Origin: Companilactobacillus bobalius | Lineage (GTDB): Bacteria > Bacillota > Bacilli > Lactobacillales > Lactobacillaceae | NCBI RefSeq assembly: GCF_009764355.1 | Contig: NZ_LNUA01000060.1 | Coordinates: 1 to 64,000 of the forward strand | Direction: 5' to 3' | Length of the DNA stretch: 64,000 nucleotides | Shown here: one piece after another, positions 35,264 to 44,647 of the stretch | Layout of the letters: each line of letters opens with the position of its first letter | How positions within the stretch are numbered: the first letter of the stretch is position 1 | Notes under the pieces: model-generated | Told to the model about the DNA's origin: nothing | The model's input: the letters and a program-made list of their open reading frames with translations, nothing else | The model's database searches: none | Program-made: the position numbers and the translations under genes

Positions 35264-36112
35264 CTATTCTTTGAAATAATCTAAGAAGCTTACCAATAAA
35301 TTCTTGTCAAACTCGTTTTCTTTTAAAACTGCATTCAAAGCATCTTTAACTAAGTCTTTCAACTTAGCTTCTGTTGCTTCTTTGCCAATCAAATTAGGGA
35401 AAGTATTCTTATTACTATCCTCACCATCGTCAGCATCATTCAAATCATCTTTCAACTGAAAAGCCAAACCGATATCATTCGCATATTGAACTAAATTCTT
35501 CGATAGCTCATGACCGGCACAAAAGGCTCCAGTTGTTACAGCTGCAGTAATTAGATCAGCTGTTTTTTCTCTGTGTAGAGTTGTTAATTCATCTTCAGTT
35601 AAAATCTTACTTTCCATGGTGATATCAGTCATTTGACCAGCTACCATTCCCATAGGACCAGCATTATGAGCCAAAATTCTTACAGCAGCCATACGCTTAT
35701 CGGTACTTAAACTTGATTTAGCAATCCAATAGAAGGCTTGCGTTAACAAACCATCCCCGGCCAAAACGGCAGGACCTACACCAAATTGCTTATGATTCGA
35801 CAATTTACCACGACGGTAATCACTATCATCCATTTCAGGCAAATCATCATGAATCAACGAATAAGTATGTACTAATTCAATTGCACCAGCAATATCGTAA
35901 AATTGTGAAAGCTTGTCTAACTTGATACCGCTAGAATAAGCAACTGCCAAAAAAAGCATTGGACGAACCCTTTTACCACCGGCATCTAACGAATAAAGCA
36001 TGGCATCTCTTAAAGTAGTTTGTTTTATTTCAGACTTTAATTTGTCATCTAAAAATTTATTAAAATCCGGCAAGACTTGATCGCAAAAATCAGAGAATTC
36101 TTTTATTTCCAT
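35264..36112 (-). CDS. ispA: Polyprenyl diphosphate synthase (farnesyl/geranylgeranyl type)
   Basis: Condenses isopentenyl diphosphate onto allylic diphosphates, supplying isoprenoid chains. The 282 residues carry the first Asp-rich motif LIHDDLPEMDDSDYRRG and the second QLKDDLNDADD. It follows xseB by two bases. No dxs gene follows, which fits organisms using the mevalonate route. Confidence 0.94.
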   Translation of the reverse strand: MEIKEFSDFCDQVLPDFNKFLDDKLKSEIKQTTLRDAMLYSLDAGGKRVRPMLFLAVAYSSGIKLDKLSQFYDIAGAIELVHTYSLIHDDLPEMDDSDYRRGKLSNHKQFGVGPAVLAGDGLLTQAFYWIAKSSLSTDKRMAAVRILAHNAGPMGMVAGQMTDITMESKILTEDELTTLHREKTADLITAAVTTGAFCAGHELSKNLVQYANDIGLAFQLKDDLNDADDGEDSNKNTFPNLIGKEATEAKLKDLVKDALNAVLKENEFDKNLLVSFLDYFKE

Positions 36113-36114
36113 AA

Positions 36115-36354
36115 TTATTTTTGATCCTTATCTTGATCTTGTTTGATATTAATTTCCTCGCCATCTTTTGTCATGACTTTGGTTACAGTTTCTTCAGCAT
36201 CACTCAAAGTTTTTTCAAGTTCCTTACTTAAAGTAACACCTGTCTTGAATTTTTCCATTGCCTCTTCTAGAGGAACGTTTCCTGCCTCAAGATTAGTTAC
36301 AATTGCTTCTAAATCAGCAAGATTTTCTTCAAATGATTTTTTCTTTTCAGCCAT
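36115..36354 (-). CDS. xseB: Exodeoxyribonuclease VII small subunit
   Basis: A 79-residue helical subunit that coats the large subunit XseA. The family core is [20 protein letters not shown] followed by [13 protein letters not shown]. Its start overlaps the xseA stop by eight bases and it runs directly into ispA. The C-terminus is a charged tail. Confidence 0.95.
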   Translation of the reverse strand: MAEKKKSFEENLADLEAIVTNLEAGNVPLEEAMEKFKTGVTLSKELEKTLSDAEETVTKVMTKDGEEINIKQDQDKDQK

Positions 36355-37696
36355 TTCCGTCCTCGCTTACTTCTTTGGTTATTAACTTGACGTTACCATT
36401 TTTAACTTTTAGGTCAACCTCTTGATCCACTTGATAATCAGTCACATTTTTTAATACTTTACCTGATTTACTAGTAGGAATGGCATAACCACGGCTCAAA
36501 GTCTTCAGTGGACTCAACGAATCCAATGTAGCAACCTCACTATTAAATACATTACGGTTTTTATTGATAATTTTATTCACATTATTAATCAAAATTTGAT
36601 ACAACCGATTAACCTGATTGGCGTAACTATAGATTTGATCTCTAGGTGATGCTTGTACCAATCGATTAGCATATTGAATCAATTCTGTTTTTGACCTGCT
36701 CAATGAATTAGAGAAATTCTGATGTAATTTATCCTGCAGATAATCAACTTTTTGTAAATACACTTCGTAGATTCGCTCTGGATGTTGCAAAAAGACATTC
36801 TGAGACAAAGAATCAACCTTATCCTTGTAATTACCTATAATCTTAGTTTGTGCATTATACAGTCTTGTATTGAGATCTTGCAGATGCAATAAGACATCCC
36901 TCAACACAGGTGTGGCCAATTCAGCCGCAGCTGTTGGTGTAGCCGCTCTTAAATCAGCAACTAGATCAGCGATAGTTGTATCAGTTTCATGACCAACTGA
37001 ACTAATCACAGGAATCTTACTTTGAACAATGGCTTGTGCAACCACTTCCTCATTGAATGGCCATAGATCTTCAATCGATCCACCACCACGCCCAATGATG
37101 ATAGTGTCGTAGTTGCCATTTTCATTGATTCGTTTCAGTTGCTTAACAATCGTCGGAGCAGCTTCTTGACCTTGAACTTGAGCTGGATACAAAACTATTT
37201 GCACAATTGGGTACCTTCGAGCAACGGTTGTCATAATATCATGAATAACCGCACCTGATTGACTGGTTACCACTGCTATTCGTTTAGGAAATTGTGGTAT
37301 AGGCTTTTTAGGTAAATCAAAGACACCTTGTGCCGCTAGCTTTTTCTTCAATTGCTCAAAAGCTAAGTACAAAGCTCCTAATCCATCGGGTTCCATCGAT
37401 TCAACATAAATCTGATAAGAACCACTAGGTTCATAAAGTGAAATTCGACCTTTGACAAGAACTTTCATTCCTTCTTCTGGTTGAAATTTAACTTTACTAA
37501 AATTTGATTTAAACATGATAGCTGAAATCTTGGCTTTATCATCTTTCAAAGAAAAATATTGATGAGCATTGGGACGTATTCTAAAGTTAGAAATTTCTCC
37601 CATCAAATAGACGTGTCCCAAATAAGGGTCCACGTCAAATTTTCTTTTCAGATATTGAGTTAAAGCTGTTACAGTTAAATATTGCTCATTATCCAT
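36347..37696 (-). CDS. xseA: Exodeoxyribonuclease VII large subunit
   Basis: Catalytic subunit of an exonuclease that trims single-stranded DNA. The 449 residues have the N-terminal OB fold ([20 protein letters not shown]), the catalytic domain with [20 protein letters not shown] and [19 protein letters not shown], followed by [24 protein letters not shown] sequence and a coiled-coil C-terminus that binds XseB. It overlaps both folD and xseB by eight bases, indicating tight coupling. Confidence 0.96.
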   Translation of the reverse strand: MDNEQYLTVTALTQYLKRKFDVDPYLGHVYLMGEISNFRIRPNAHQYFSLKDDKAKISAIMFKSNFSKVKFQPEEGMKVLVKGRISLYEPSGSYQIYVESMEPDGLGALYLAFEQLKKKLAAQGVFDLPKKPIPQFPKRIAVVTSQSGAVIHDIMTTVARRYPIVQIVLYPAQVQGQEAAPTIVKQLKRINENGNYDTIIIGRGGGSIEDLWPFNEEVVAQAIVQSKIPVISSVGHETDTTIADLVADLRAATPTAAAELATPVLRDVLLHLQDLNTRLYNAQTKIIGNYKDKVDSLSQNVFLQHPERIYEVYLQKVDYLQDKLHQNFSNSLSRSKTELIQYANRLVQASPRDQIYSYANQVNRLYQILINNVNKIINKNRNVFNSEVATLDSLSPLKTLSRGYAIPTSKSGKVLKNVTDYQVDQEVDLKVKNGNVKLITKEVSEDGNG

Positions 37697-38549
37697 TTGC
37701 CCTGCCTTCGGCTAATTCAATCACTTGATCTACTAATGCAGTAATTGTCATTGGGCCAACCCCACCAGGTACTGGTGTGATCATTGAAACGTGATCTTTA
37801 ACATCGTCAAAATCAACGTCCCCACAAAGCTTGCCATTCTCATCGCGGTCCATTCCGACATCGATAACAATTGCTTGGTCTTTGACATAATCTTTTTTAA
37901 TAAATTTAGCTTGTCCAATGGCAACTACTAGCACATCAGCCTTACTTGTTATTTCTTTTAGGTTCTTAGTATGTGAATGCGTGATCGTTACAGTGGCATT
38001 ACGATCCAACATCAAAGCAGCAGTAGGTTTACCCACAATATTGCTACGTCCAACGATAACAACATCTTTACCATCAAGGTCAACATTGTAATAGTCTAAC
38101 ATCATTAAAATACCGGAAGCTGTGGCTGGTTTTGTTAGTGGTGTACCAATCCATAAGTTTCCAACACTAATTGGTGTAAAACCATCAACATCCTTAGCTG
38201 GACTGATAGCTTCAATAACTTTATCTTCATCGATATGATCTGGAACTGGTAATTGAACGATAAATCCATCAATAGCTGGATCATTATTTAATTCATCAAT
38301 TTTATTTAGCAACTCTTGTTCCGTAACGGTGGCATCGAAATGGATGAGTTGAAAATCAATTCCTAATTTTTCAGCACGACGTTTCTTATTACGAACATAA
38401 ACTGCACTGGCACTGTTGTCACCAACTAAGATAACAGCTAGACCAGGAGTTACACCCTTTTCTTTCAAAACTTGAACACGCTTTATCATTGTTTCATCTA
38501 ATGCTGTTGCTACTTTTTTACCTTCTAATAAATTCACACTAATCACCAT
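37689..38549 (-). CDS. folD: Methylenetetrahydrofolate dehydrogenase/cyclohydrolase FolD
   Basis: Interconverts methylene-, methenyl- and 10-formyl-tetrahydrofolate. The 286 residues show the catalytic Lys region AVYVRNKKRRAEKLGI, the nucleotide loop VGRSNIVGKPTAALML and TPVPGGVGPMT. Two starts are possible: this ATG, which directly follows the T-tract of a hairpin and has no binding site, or a GTG four codons later, which has GGTGA five bases upstream. It overlaps xseA. Confidence 0.95.
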   Translation of the reverse strand: MVISVNLLEGKKVATALDETMIKRVQVLKEKGVTPGLAVILVGDNSASAVYVRNKKRRAEKLGIDFQLIHFDATVTEQELLNKIDELNNDPAIDGFIVQLPVPDHIDEDKVIEAISPAKDVDGFTPISVGNLWIGTPLTKPATASGILMMLDYYNVDLDGKDVVIVGRSNIVGKPTAALMLDRNATVTITHSHTKNLKEITSKADVLVVAIGQAKFIKKDYVKDQAIVIDVGMDRDENGKLCGDVDFDDVKDHVSMITPVPGGVGPMTITALVDQVIELAEGRANG

Positions 38550-38550
38550 A

Positions 38551-38577
38551 AAAAGGCTGGCAAAAAATCACCAGCCT
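38551..38577 (-). terminator. Hairpin between nusB and folD
   Basis: On the minus strand AAGGCTGG pairs with CCAGCCTT around TGATTTTTTG and is followed by a short T run that ends immediately before the folD ATG. It reads as an intrinsic terminator or attenuator for nusB transcripts. Confidence 0.65.
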
Positions 38578-38981
38578 TACCCTTCTACAAAATTAGATAA
38601 AATACCATTAACGAAGGACTTTGAGTCCTTGTCACCAAAATCGCCAGCCATTTCAATTGCTTCATCAATAGCTACTTTTCTGGGTACTTCTAAACTATTT
38701 TCCATTTCAAATAATCCCACACGTAAAATCGAGCGGTCAATTCTGGATAGACGCTGAACAGTCCACTTATTCTTTAAGTGTTCTGAAATTTCTTTGTCAA
38801 GATCATCTTGGTGTTCTACAACACCTGAAACTAGAAACGTCAAATAATCTGGCACTGCCTCTGATGTTAAATCGCATAATTGCATGGTAGAAGAAATAGC
38901 ATCTTGAGGAGTATCCTGAGTCGTTTCAATAGAAAATAGTGATTGAACTGCGAGTTCTCTGATCTTATGTCTACTTATCAC
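38577..38981 (-). CDS. nusB: Transcription antitermination factor NusB
   Basis: A 134-residue all-helical factor that with NusE binds boxA in rRNA transcripts. The family start HKIRELAVQSLFSIE and the C-terminal core AIDEAIEMAGDFGDKDSKSFVNG are present. It follows yqhY by five bases, the conserved Firmicute pair, and is closed by a hairpin just before folD. Confidence 0.95.
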   Translation of the reverse strand: MISRHKIRELAVQSLFSIETTQDTPQDAISSTMQLCDLTSEAVPDYLTFLVSGVVEHQDDLDKEISEHLKNKWTVQRLSRIDRSILRVGLFEMENSLEVPRKVAIDEAIEMAGDFGDKDSKSFVNGILSNFVEG

Positions 38982-38986
38982 TAGTT

Positions 38987-39406
38987 TTATTCCTTTTTAT
39001 CAGTTGTTACACGTTCTATTTCGCCGCTATCTTTTTTAGCGATCAAACCTACAACATGTACGTTAATTTCACTTAAGTCTAAATCGGTCATGAATTCGAG
39101 TTGTTCAATGGCTGATTTTTGGATCTCCAAGGATACTTTTGGAATCGATACGCCATATTCCAAATATACATAAACATCCGCAGATATTTGATCGTCATTG
39201 AACGACACATCAACGCCCTTACCATGATTGATTCTGCCAAAAAGTGAATCTATTCGACTAGAAATAGTGCCACGCATTTCGTAAACACCTTCAACTTGGT
39301 TTGTAGCAATCCCAAGAAGGATCTCAATAACTTGATGTGATATTTCAACATTACCGTTTATTTTTCCACTATCTTGTTGTAGAGAAACATATTTTTGTTC
39401 AGCCAT
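38987..39406 (-). CDS. yqhY: Asp23/Gls24 family protein YqhY
   Basis: A 139-residue Asp23/Gls24 (DUF322) protein with the family strands GNVEISHQVIEILLGIATNQ, followed by VYVYLEYGVSIPKVSLEIQ. In Bacillus yqhY lies beside the acetyl-CoA carboxylase genes and affects lipid homeostasis; here it stands between efp and nusB. Paralogue of the yloU product in this window. Molecular role uncertain. Confidence 0.93.
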   Translation of the reverse strand: MAEQKYVSLQQDSGKINGNVEISHQVIEILLGIATNQVEGVYEMRGTISSRIDSLFGRINHGKGVDVSFNDDQISADVYVYLEYGVSIPKVSLEIQKSAIEQLEFMTDLDLSEINVHVVGLIAKKDSGEIERVTTDKKE

Positions 39407-39429
39407 AAACTTATCTCCATAATCAGTTA

Positions 39430-39993
39430 TTAATTAGCACGTGAAATGTAAGTACCATCTTGTGTATTGATAGTTAGCATATCACCTTCGTTAACGAAGA
39501 ATGGTACTTGCACAACTAAGCCTGTTTCCATAGTAGCTGGTTTTGAACCACCAGATTGTGTATCACCCTTAATTGAAGCCTCGGTTTCAACAACCTTAAG
39601 ATCAACTGTATTAGGTACATCAACACCAAGTGTTTCACCATTATACATAACTACGCTGACTTCCATGTTTTCTTTCAAAAACTTAAGCTCATCTCTAATT
39701 TCGTCGCCTGGCAATGAAAGTTGTTCATAAGTTGTAGTATCCATGAAGACGTAGTTGTCACCTTCTGCATATAGATATTGCATCTTTTTGTTTTCGATGT
39801 TAGCTTTTTCAACCTTAGCAGTTGATCTGAATGTCATTTCTTGAACGGCACCAGTTCTTAAATTCTTTAACTTTGAACGAACAAAGGCACTACCCTTACC
39901 TGGCTTAACATGCTGAAATTCTACAACACGCCAGATACCATCTTTTACTTCGATTGTTAATCCATTTTTAAATTCATTTACTGAAATTGACAT
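39430..39993 (-). CDS. efp: Translation elongation factor P
   Basis: A 187-residue, three-domain tRNA-mimic that relieves stalling at polyproline stretches. Domain I carries the modification loop [14 protein letters not shown] with Lys at the tip; domains II and III follow ([18 protein letters not shown]). GGGAGAAAGAA precedes the ATG. First gene of efp-yqhY-nusB. Confidence 0.96.
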   Translation of the reverse strand: MSISVNEFKNGLTIEVKDGIWRVVEFQHVKPGKGSAFVRSKLKNLRTGAVQEMTFRSTAKVEKANIENKKMQYLYAEGDNYVFMDTTTYEQLSLPGDEIRDELKFLKENMEVSVVMYNGETLGVDVPNTVDLKVVETEASIKGDTQSGGSKPATMETGLVVQVPFFVNEGDMLTINTQDGTYISRAN

Positions 39994-40085
39994 TTCTTTC
40001 TCCCTTGGTTCCTAAATTTTGCCAATAGAACACTATACATTATCTTACCAATATTTCGGTGTTAATGGCAATAACTCATACTTAT

Positions 40086-40122
40086 TATATAAAAAAAAGA
40101 GGAACATTGTCCTCTTTTTTTC
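40086..40122 (-). terminator. rpmA terminator
   Basis: AAAAAAAGAGGA and TCCTCTTTTTTT flank a six-base loop just after rpmA; T-tracts occur on both strands. Confidence 0.85.
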
Positions 40123-40130
40123 TCAATATA

Positions 40131-40403
40131 TTAGTATACTGAAACTTTTCTCTTGTCTCTGCCAAGTCTTTCGAACTTAACAACGCCATCTTTAAGTGCG
40201 AACAATGTATCATCATTTCCACGGCCAACATTAGCACCTGGGTGAATCTTTGTTCCACGTTGTCTATAAATAATTGCACCAGCAGTGATAGCTTGACCAT
40301 CAGCACGCTTTGCACCTAGTCTACGACCAGCTGAGTTACGGCCATTAGTTGTTGATCCACCACCCTTATGGTGAGAGAAAAATTGTAAATTCATCTTAAG
40401 CAT
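40131..40403 (-). CDS. rpmA: 50S ribosomal protein L27 with cleavable N-terminus
   Basis: A 90-residue L27 near the peptidyl-transferase centre. It starts [17 protein letters not shown]: the nine residues ending in FF are the Firmicute extension that the protease Prp removes before ribosome assembly, exposing the functional SHHKGGG end. AGGAGGT is placed well before the ATG. It follows prp by 12 bases in the rplU-prp-rpmA operon and ends at a terminator. Confidence 0.97.
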   Translation of the reverse strand: MLKMNLQFFSHHKGGGSTTNGRNSAGRRLGAKRADGQAITAGAIIYRQRGTKIHPGANVGRGNDDTLFALKDGVVKFERLGRDKRKVSVY

Positions 40404-40415
40404 GAAATTTACCTC

Positions 40416-40760
40416 CTAATCAAGATCTATATTATTTTTTTGCACTTGAACTTCAATATTTTTAGAATAACTACCTTCAATATCTTTCAATATCCAAAAT
40501 AAATTATCTAATAATAAGGCAGTGTCATGTGAAACTGCTTTATCGAATTGGCAGCCAAGATGACCACCATTAACTTCATCCATGACGACCTGAGGACTGG
40601 CCCCAGTAAGTTTTTCCAGATTGTTGATTGTTCCAATTGTCACTGCTGAAACAGCAGCACAAACCAAATCTTGACCATAAGGTCCCGAATCAGCATGTCC
40701 TTTAATTAAAAAGGAATCAATCTGTTCATCTGAATTCTGGTGAAAACTCGCTCTTATCAT
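40416..40760 (-). CDS. prp: Ribosomal-processing cysteine protease Prp
   Basis: A 114-residue cysteine protease that cleaves the N-terminal extension of L27. The catalytic pair is His22 in IKGHADSG and Cys34 in DLVCAAVSAVT. Its position between rplU and rpmA and the matching cleavage motif in this L27 support the assignment. Gap to rplU is two bases. Confidence 0.95.
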   Translation of the reverse strand: MIRASFHQNSDEQIDSFLIKGHADSGPYGQDLVCAAVSAVTIGTINNLEKLTGASPQVVMDEVNGGHLGCQFDKAVSHDTALLLDNLFWILKDIEGSYSKNIEVQVQKNNIDLD

Positions 40761-40762
40761 GA

Positions 40763-41074
40763 TTAAGCCTTGATACTATCGATAAGTACCTTTGTATATG
40801 GTTGACGGTGACCTGTCTTTTTGTGTGAATGCTTCTTAGGTTTGTACTTGTAAGTAACAACTTTCTTTTCCTTACCTTGTTTCTCAACCTTACCAGAAAC
40901 ACTAGCGCCTTCAACTACTGGGCTACCAACTTTAACAGTTTTGCCATCAGAAACTAAGATTACATCATCAAATGTAACTGCGTCTCCTTCTTTGACATCA
41001 AGCTTTTCAACATAAATTGAAGCATTTTCTTCAACTTTATATTGCTTACCACCAGTTTTAATAATTGCGTACAT
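40763..41074 (-). CDS. rplU: 50S ribosomal protein L21
   Basis: A 103-residue L21 beginning [20 protein letters not shown] with the conserved end [27 protein letters not shown] fixes the ATG; ten further codons upstream are not part of the protein. It heads rplU-prp-rpmA, preceded by an L21 leader RNA and a clear promoter. Confidence 0.97.
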   Translation of the reverse strand: MYAIIKTGGKQYKVEENASIYVEKLDVKEGDAVTFDDVILVSDGKTVKVGSPVVEGASVSGKVEKQGKEKKVVTYKYKPKKHSHKKTGHRQPYTKVLIDSIKA

Positions 41075-41165
41075 AAACGTACACTCCCTTCTAAGACTCG
41101 CCAACTAGGTGCACTAAGCTTAAACCTAGTTTTGAGCGGTTGTAGATGCAATAGTGATTGCAACT
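41075..41165 (-). ncRNA. L21 leader RNA
   Basis: The 5' untranslated region of rplU on the minus strand contains AACTAGG pairing with CCTAGTT and a second stem TTGCAATCA/ACTATTGCA-like, followed by GGCGAGTCTTAGA before the ribosome binding site. Location and features match the autoregulatory L21 leader of Firmicutes. Confidence 0.75.
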
Positions 41166-41170
41166 AATAA

Positions 41171-41199
41171 AATATAGCAAATTTCACATACTTTTTCAA
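41171..41199 (-). promoter_or_regulatory. rplU promoter
   Basis: On the minus strand TTGAAA (-35) and TATATT (-10) are 17 bases apart; the -35 overlaps the stop codon of the upstream membrane-protein gene. Confidence 0.7.
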
Positions 41200-42764
41200 C
41201 TCTCTGCCACGATTTTTTTCTTCATTTTCCATTTATCACTGAAATAAATATAGCTCAAACCAATAAAACTAAATAAATTGATTAACAAAGAAATTATAGC
41301 CAAAACAGTATAGTGAGCATGGACTTCAATAATATTTTTATTTGGATCCGTCTGCAACAGTAATGTTTGACGATTGGAACGAGTGATTTTAGGTTGTTCA
41401 TTATTAATAGTAACTTTATACCCATCGTACTTTTGAATCGGAATATCCATCGTTACTGATTTAGGATTGTAATATTGCAACCAATATTCATTTCCTTTGG
41501 CATTAAACTGCACCTGACTGCTACGACCATCAATCAAGAAATGATTTTTACTATCTGAAGCTTTATCATGATAATTCACAGCCAAATTCTTATAGTCAAT
41601 TTTTTGAGCAAATTCAATTTTATTATGTGGATGTAATTGATTTGCTTGACTAAATGTTAGATAACCAAAATCGCCAATAGCTAATAGTAGAATCAGCAAC
41701 TGTAAAATAGCTGGTCCTTCTTGGAAAAGCAATAAAACTACTCGAATTAAAATAATGATAGCAAACAGATCCAGAATCGTTATCATAGCAAACAGCAAAC
41801 GACTTGTATCAAAAGCTAATCTTGGACGAATAACTAATAAAGTTGCTAAAGCAAAACTCTCCAAAATCATAATTTTATAACTGAAAGAACTCTTTAAGAA
41901 AATTATGATCAAAACTAGACCTAATAAAATTGCCAGAATTAAAACAAGATACCAATTATTTTTTGCTAGGAACTCTTGGTTGAGCCAAGACCAGTAATCA
42001 AATTGAGGACGCTTCTGTTGCACTATTTTCTCGGACCACTGATTCTCCAATAACGGTCCCCAATAACCAACCGTCAATAGTCCTGTTACTGATCCAGCTT
42101 TAATTAAATTCAACAGAGTTTTTCCCCAATATGTCCAATTATGTGAAAGCTTTGAAAAAATCATCAACGGTAATATTGGTAACAAAGTTAGAATAACTGC
42201 AACCGCCATATATGGACTTGTCCAGATAATTAACGTCATCCCTAAAGTTAATGTCAACCAATCTTGAAATTTACCATTAAAAATTTGAAATGCTCCATAA
42301 TAGACCATCGGTAAAAAGATTAAGACTAAATAGTTTTCAATCCTCTGTTCATCAAAAACCAACAAGAAACGATTAAAAGACAATGTATAGATTACGGCAA
42401 ACAGTAATGCTTCCAAGGTATCGTTAGAAAACTTTTTCATATAGTAATAAGAACTAGTTAAGGTCAGATAGGTAACCAATGCAAAAATAACTACAAAGCC
42501 AATAATGACGTTTTGATTTAAAAATAATAATCCTGGCAGTATTGTCAGCCAAGGACTATAAAAATTAATCAGACTGCCCGTATGACCCCAATAATCAAAA
42601 TTGATTGGTGAAGTAAAAATATTAGACAGACTTTTAATATGCGCAATATTGAAAATCAATTCATTAGTCACTGATGCGTGTTTTAAAAATAGAAATGTAT
42701 AAAAAATAGTTATTATTAGAAAAATAATTCCAATGATTATTCTTCTCCATGAACGACTCGACAT
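41196..42764 (-). CDS. Polytopic membrane protein, YfhO/GT-C-like architecture
   Basis: A 522-residue protein with about ten to twelve membrane helices. The first helix (about 9-28) is followed by an outside loop with SPINFDYWGHTGSLINFYSP, then many helices, an extracellular beta-rich domain of about 120 residues near the C-terminus (ending TDPNKNIIEVHAHYTV) and a last helix before a basic tail. This layout resembles YfhO and other GT-C-fold glycosyltransferase-like proteins; a first-loop acidic residue pair is not clearly present, so enzyme activity is uncertain. It stands alone between the small membrane protein and rplU. Confidence 0.75.
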   Translation of the reverse strand: MSSRSWRRIIIGIIFLIITIFYTFLFLKHASVTNELIFNIAHIKSLSNIFTSPINFDYWGHTGSLINFYSPWLTILPGLLFLNQNVIIGFVVIFALVTYLTLTSSYYYMKKFSNDTLEALLFAVIYTLSFNRFLLVFDEQRIENYLVLIFLPMVYYGAFQIFNGKFQDWLTLTLGMTLIIWTSPYMAVAVILTLLPILPLMIFSKLSHNWTYWGKTLLNLIKAGSVTGLLTVGYWGPLLENQWSEKIVQQKRPQFDYWSWLNQEFLAKNNWYLVLILAILLGLVLIIIFLKSSFSYKIMILESFALATLLVIRPRLAFDTSRLLFAMITILDLFAIIILIRVVLLLFQEGPAILQLLILLLAIGDFGYLTFSQANQLHPHNKIEFAQKIDYKNLAVNYHDKASDSKNHFLIDGRSSQVQFNAKGNEYWLQYYNPKSVTMDIPIQKYDGYKVTINNEQPKITRSNRQTLLLQTDPNKNIIEVHAHYTVLAIISLLINLFSFIGLSYIYFSDKWKMKKKIVAES

Positions 42765-42803
42765 AATTAGCCCCTTAAAAAATGACTTACCAAATAATTA
42801 TAC

Positions 42804-42845
42804 TAAAAAAGGACTGTGAAGACTCTATTCTTCACAATCCTTTTA
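42804..42845 (-). terminator. Terminator after the 84-residue membrane protein gene
   Basis: AAAAAAGGA and TCCTTTT flank GTGAAG/CTTCAC around an eight-base loop, just downstream of the stop. Confidence 0.82.
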
Positions 42846-42857
42846 CAATATTCAGTT

Positions 42858-43112
42858 TTAATATATTGGCAATGTTGCCATGACTACATGCCCGATGACC
42901 AAAAAGAAAAATAGTGTTGCCAAAACTAGTTTACCTCTACTAAGTTTCAATCTTCTGATCAAGCTTGTTATTAGTATAAGAGCAATGATTAGCCCTACAC
43001 CAATTAAAATCCCCATTAAATTACTAATAATCGCCTGCTGCGTTAAAAATGCTGCAACAACATCAATTAAAATGAAAGCAATTGTAATAACAAATGAAAA
43101 CTTTCTTTTCAA
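42858..43112 (-). CDS. Small membrane protein, three predicted helices
   Basis: An 84-residue hydrophobic protein starting (M)KRKFSFVITIAFILIDVV, with helices at about 5-22, 27-50 and 60-80 separated by the basic loop RRLKLSRGK. The start is a TTG because AGAGGTGGG lies just before it; the frame is open further upstream but runs through the promoter. A promoter with 17-base spacing and a perfect inverted repeat over the start of transcription indicate a regulated single gene. Family and function not recognised. Confidence 0.7.
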   Translation of the reverse strand: MKRKFSFVITIAFILIDVVAAFLTQQAIISNLMGILIGVGLIIALILITSLIRRLKLSRGKLVLATLFFFLVIGHVVMATLPIY

Positions 43113-43149
43113 ATCGCCCACCTCTAAAATCCTAAGCACCGCAAAAAGA

Positions 43150-43165
43150 TGCTTAAACTTAAGCA
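43150..43165 (-). promoter_or_regulatory. 16-bp palindromic operator
   Basis: TGCTTAA and TTAAGCA flank two bases. It begins about ten bases after the -10 of the small membrane protein promoter, the place for a repressor. A further TAAGCA half-site follows downstream. I do not recognise the regulator. Confidence 0.55.
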
Positions 43166-43175
43166 CAACATCTAT

Positions 43176-43204
43176 AGTATAAAAGTGAGATATATTAATT
43201 GCAA
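43176..43204 (-). promoter_or_regulatory. Promoter of the small membrane protein gene
   Basis: On the minus strand TTGCAA (-35) and TATACT (-10) are separated by 17 bases. Confidence 0.7.
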
Positions 43205-43243
43205 TATATTTTTTATGATACAAATTACAATATTTATTTATAA

Positions 43244-44647
43244 CTATAGTTTGTACGATTGCCAAGGCAAATCATTAGGGCTCCGACGGCTTATTACAGA
43301 GATACTTTTAAGATCATCTGGATCTAATTCAAGAACCAATCGATCATCATCATAAGCGGGCCATTCAAATTTAATTTCTTCATCGTAAGGTTTGCCATTA
43401 TTAATAAATTCTTTCAACAAACGAAGCATGTGCAATTGATTCTTACGATAGTCAATTTTCAAATCAGCAGTTGGTGTATTCAAATAGCGTACAATTCCAC
43501 CATGTTTTCCTTCATCAACTTTGGCATAATTACAATAAACTTCTGCATCACTATTCTTAATCAACAAATCTGCCAATTTCCTTGCAGGTAAAGCATACAT
43601 TGCGTTGCCTAGCATTTGGATCAATTCCTCTTTAGAGTAATCCTTACCTAATAGTTCTTGTTTCAAGGCTTCAATATTCTCACCAAACAGATCTGGCAAA
43701 ACATTTTCTTCAATCTGAGTCGAATCCATATCTTCAAAGAATTTCAATTCGTTGCTGCCAGCTGAAATAATCGTTTTAAAATTAGTTCTCTTTACACGTT
43801 GAATTAGTTTATCTTGCCAATCAGCAGAAATTAAATCGTCATCGATCACAGGACCAAACCAGTTAGTTGCAAAATGTCCTTGTAAAGCTGTCTTCTGAGC
43901 TAACTGTAAACCATCGTCAGTCAAATTGAATAAATCTTTACTTGTTTTAATTTTGTTAGTTCGACAAATATTATCTATTACTTTTTGAGCGGTCTCTAAA
44001 TCGCGTATAGTCTGTACGCCACCAGAGAACATAATAACTTTCTTAATACGATCCAGCATTTTAGAATTGGATGCCATCAAAGCAGAAATTGATTTTGCTC
44101 CAGCAGACAATCCTATCAAATTAATATTATCGACATCGCCACCAAAACTGCGTGCATTATCTATAACCCATTGGATTGCCATTAATTGATCAGATAAGCC
44201 GACATTAGTGTCACCACCGTCAACTTTCCCCCAACCAAATAAACCTAATCGATAATTAGGAACAACATGCACTACTTCTTGATGATCCAGCCAGGACATC
44301 TGCTTTTGATAATTTCCACCTGTTGTAAATCCTCCGCCATATAATTCAATGACGATCGGATAATGCCCATCGACATCCGGTGTACAAATATCCAAATTCA
44401 AACAATTTTCACCAAAATTAATTTTACTATCATTTTGTTCCAAAGCCTCATCTTGCATTGGCTGTGTACCATTATGTACAGCATATTGGAGTTTATTGAT
44501 TTCTTGTTTACCAAATTTGGCAATCGAAAATTCTTCAGCTCGCTTGAATCTTCGACCGTAACCAAAAGGAATTCCTAGAAAGTCCACATGCTGATGATCA
44601 GCGATTCCGTGGAAAGTACCAGTTGTTGTTTTTATAATCTTTTTCAT
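43244..44647 (-). CDS. Type-B carboxylesterase
   Basis: A 467-residue alpha/beta-hydrolase of the carboxylesterase type B (para-nitrobenzyl esterase) family. The nucleophile is in LIGLSAGAKSISALM (Gly-Leu-Ser-Ala-Gly), the oxyanion hole in VIELYGGGFTTGG, with the early signature FGENCLNLDICTP. No signal peptide, so it is cytoplasmic. Substrate unknown. The ATG follows GGGGG; a TTG one codon earlier is possible. It is divergent from the 66-residue gene. Confidence 0.9.
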   Translation of the reverse strand: MKKIIKTTTGTFHGIADHQHVDFLGIPFGYGRRFKRAEEFSIAKFGKQEINKLQYAVHNGTQPMQDEALEQNDSKINFGENCLNLDICTPDVDGHYPIVIELYGGGFTTGGNYQKQMSWLDHQEVVHVVPNYRLGLFGWGKVDGGDTNVGLSDQLMAIQWVIDNARSFGGDVDNINLIGLSAGAKSISALMASNSKMLDRIKKVIMFSGGVQTIRDLETAQKVIDNICRTNKIKTSKDLFNLTDDGLQLAQKTALQGHFATNWFGPVIDDDLISADWQDKLIQRVKRTNFKTIISAGSNELKFFEDMDSTQIEENVLPDLFGENIEALKQELLGKDYSKEELIQMLGNAMYALPARKLADLLIKNSDAEVYCNYAKVDEGKHGGIVRYLNTPTADLKIDYRKNQLHMLRLLKEFINNGKPYDEEIKFEWPAYDDDRLVLELDPDDLKSISVISRRSPNDLPWQSYKL

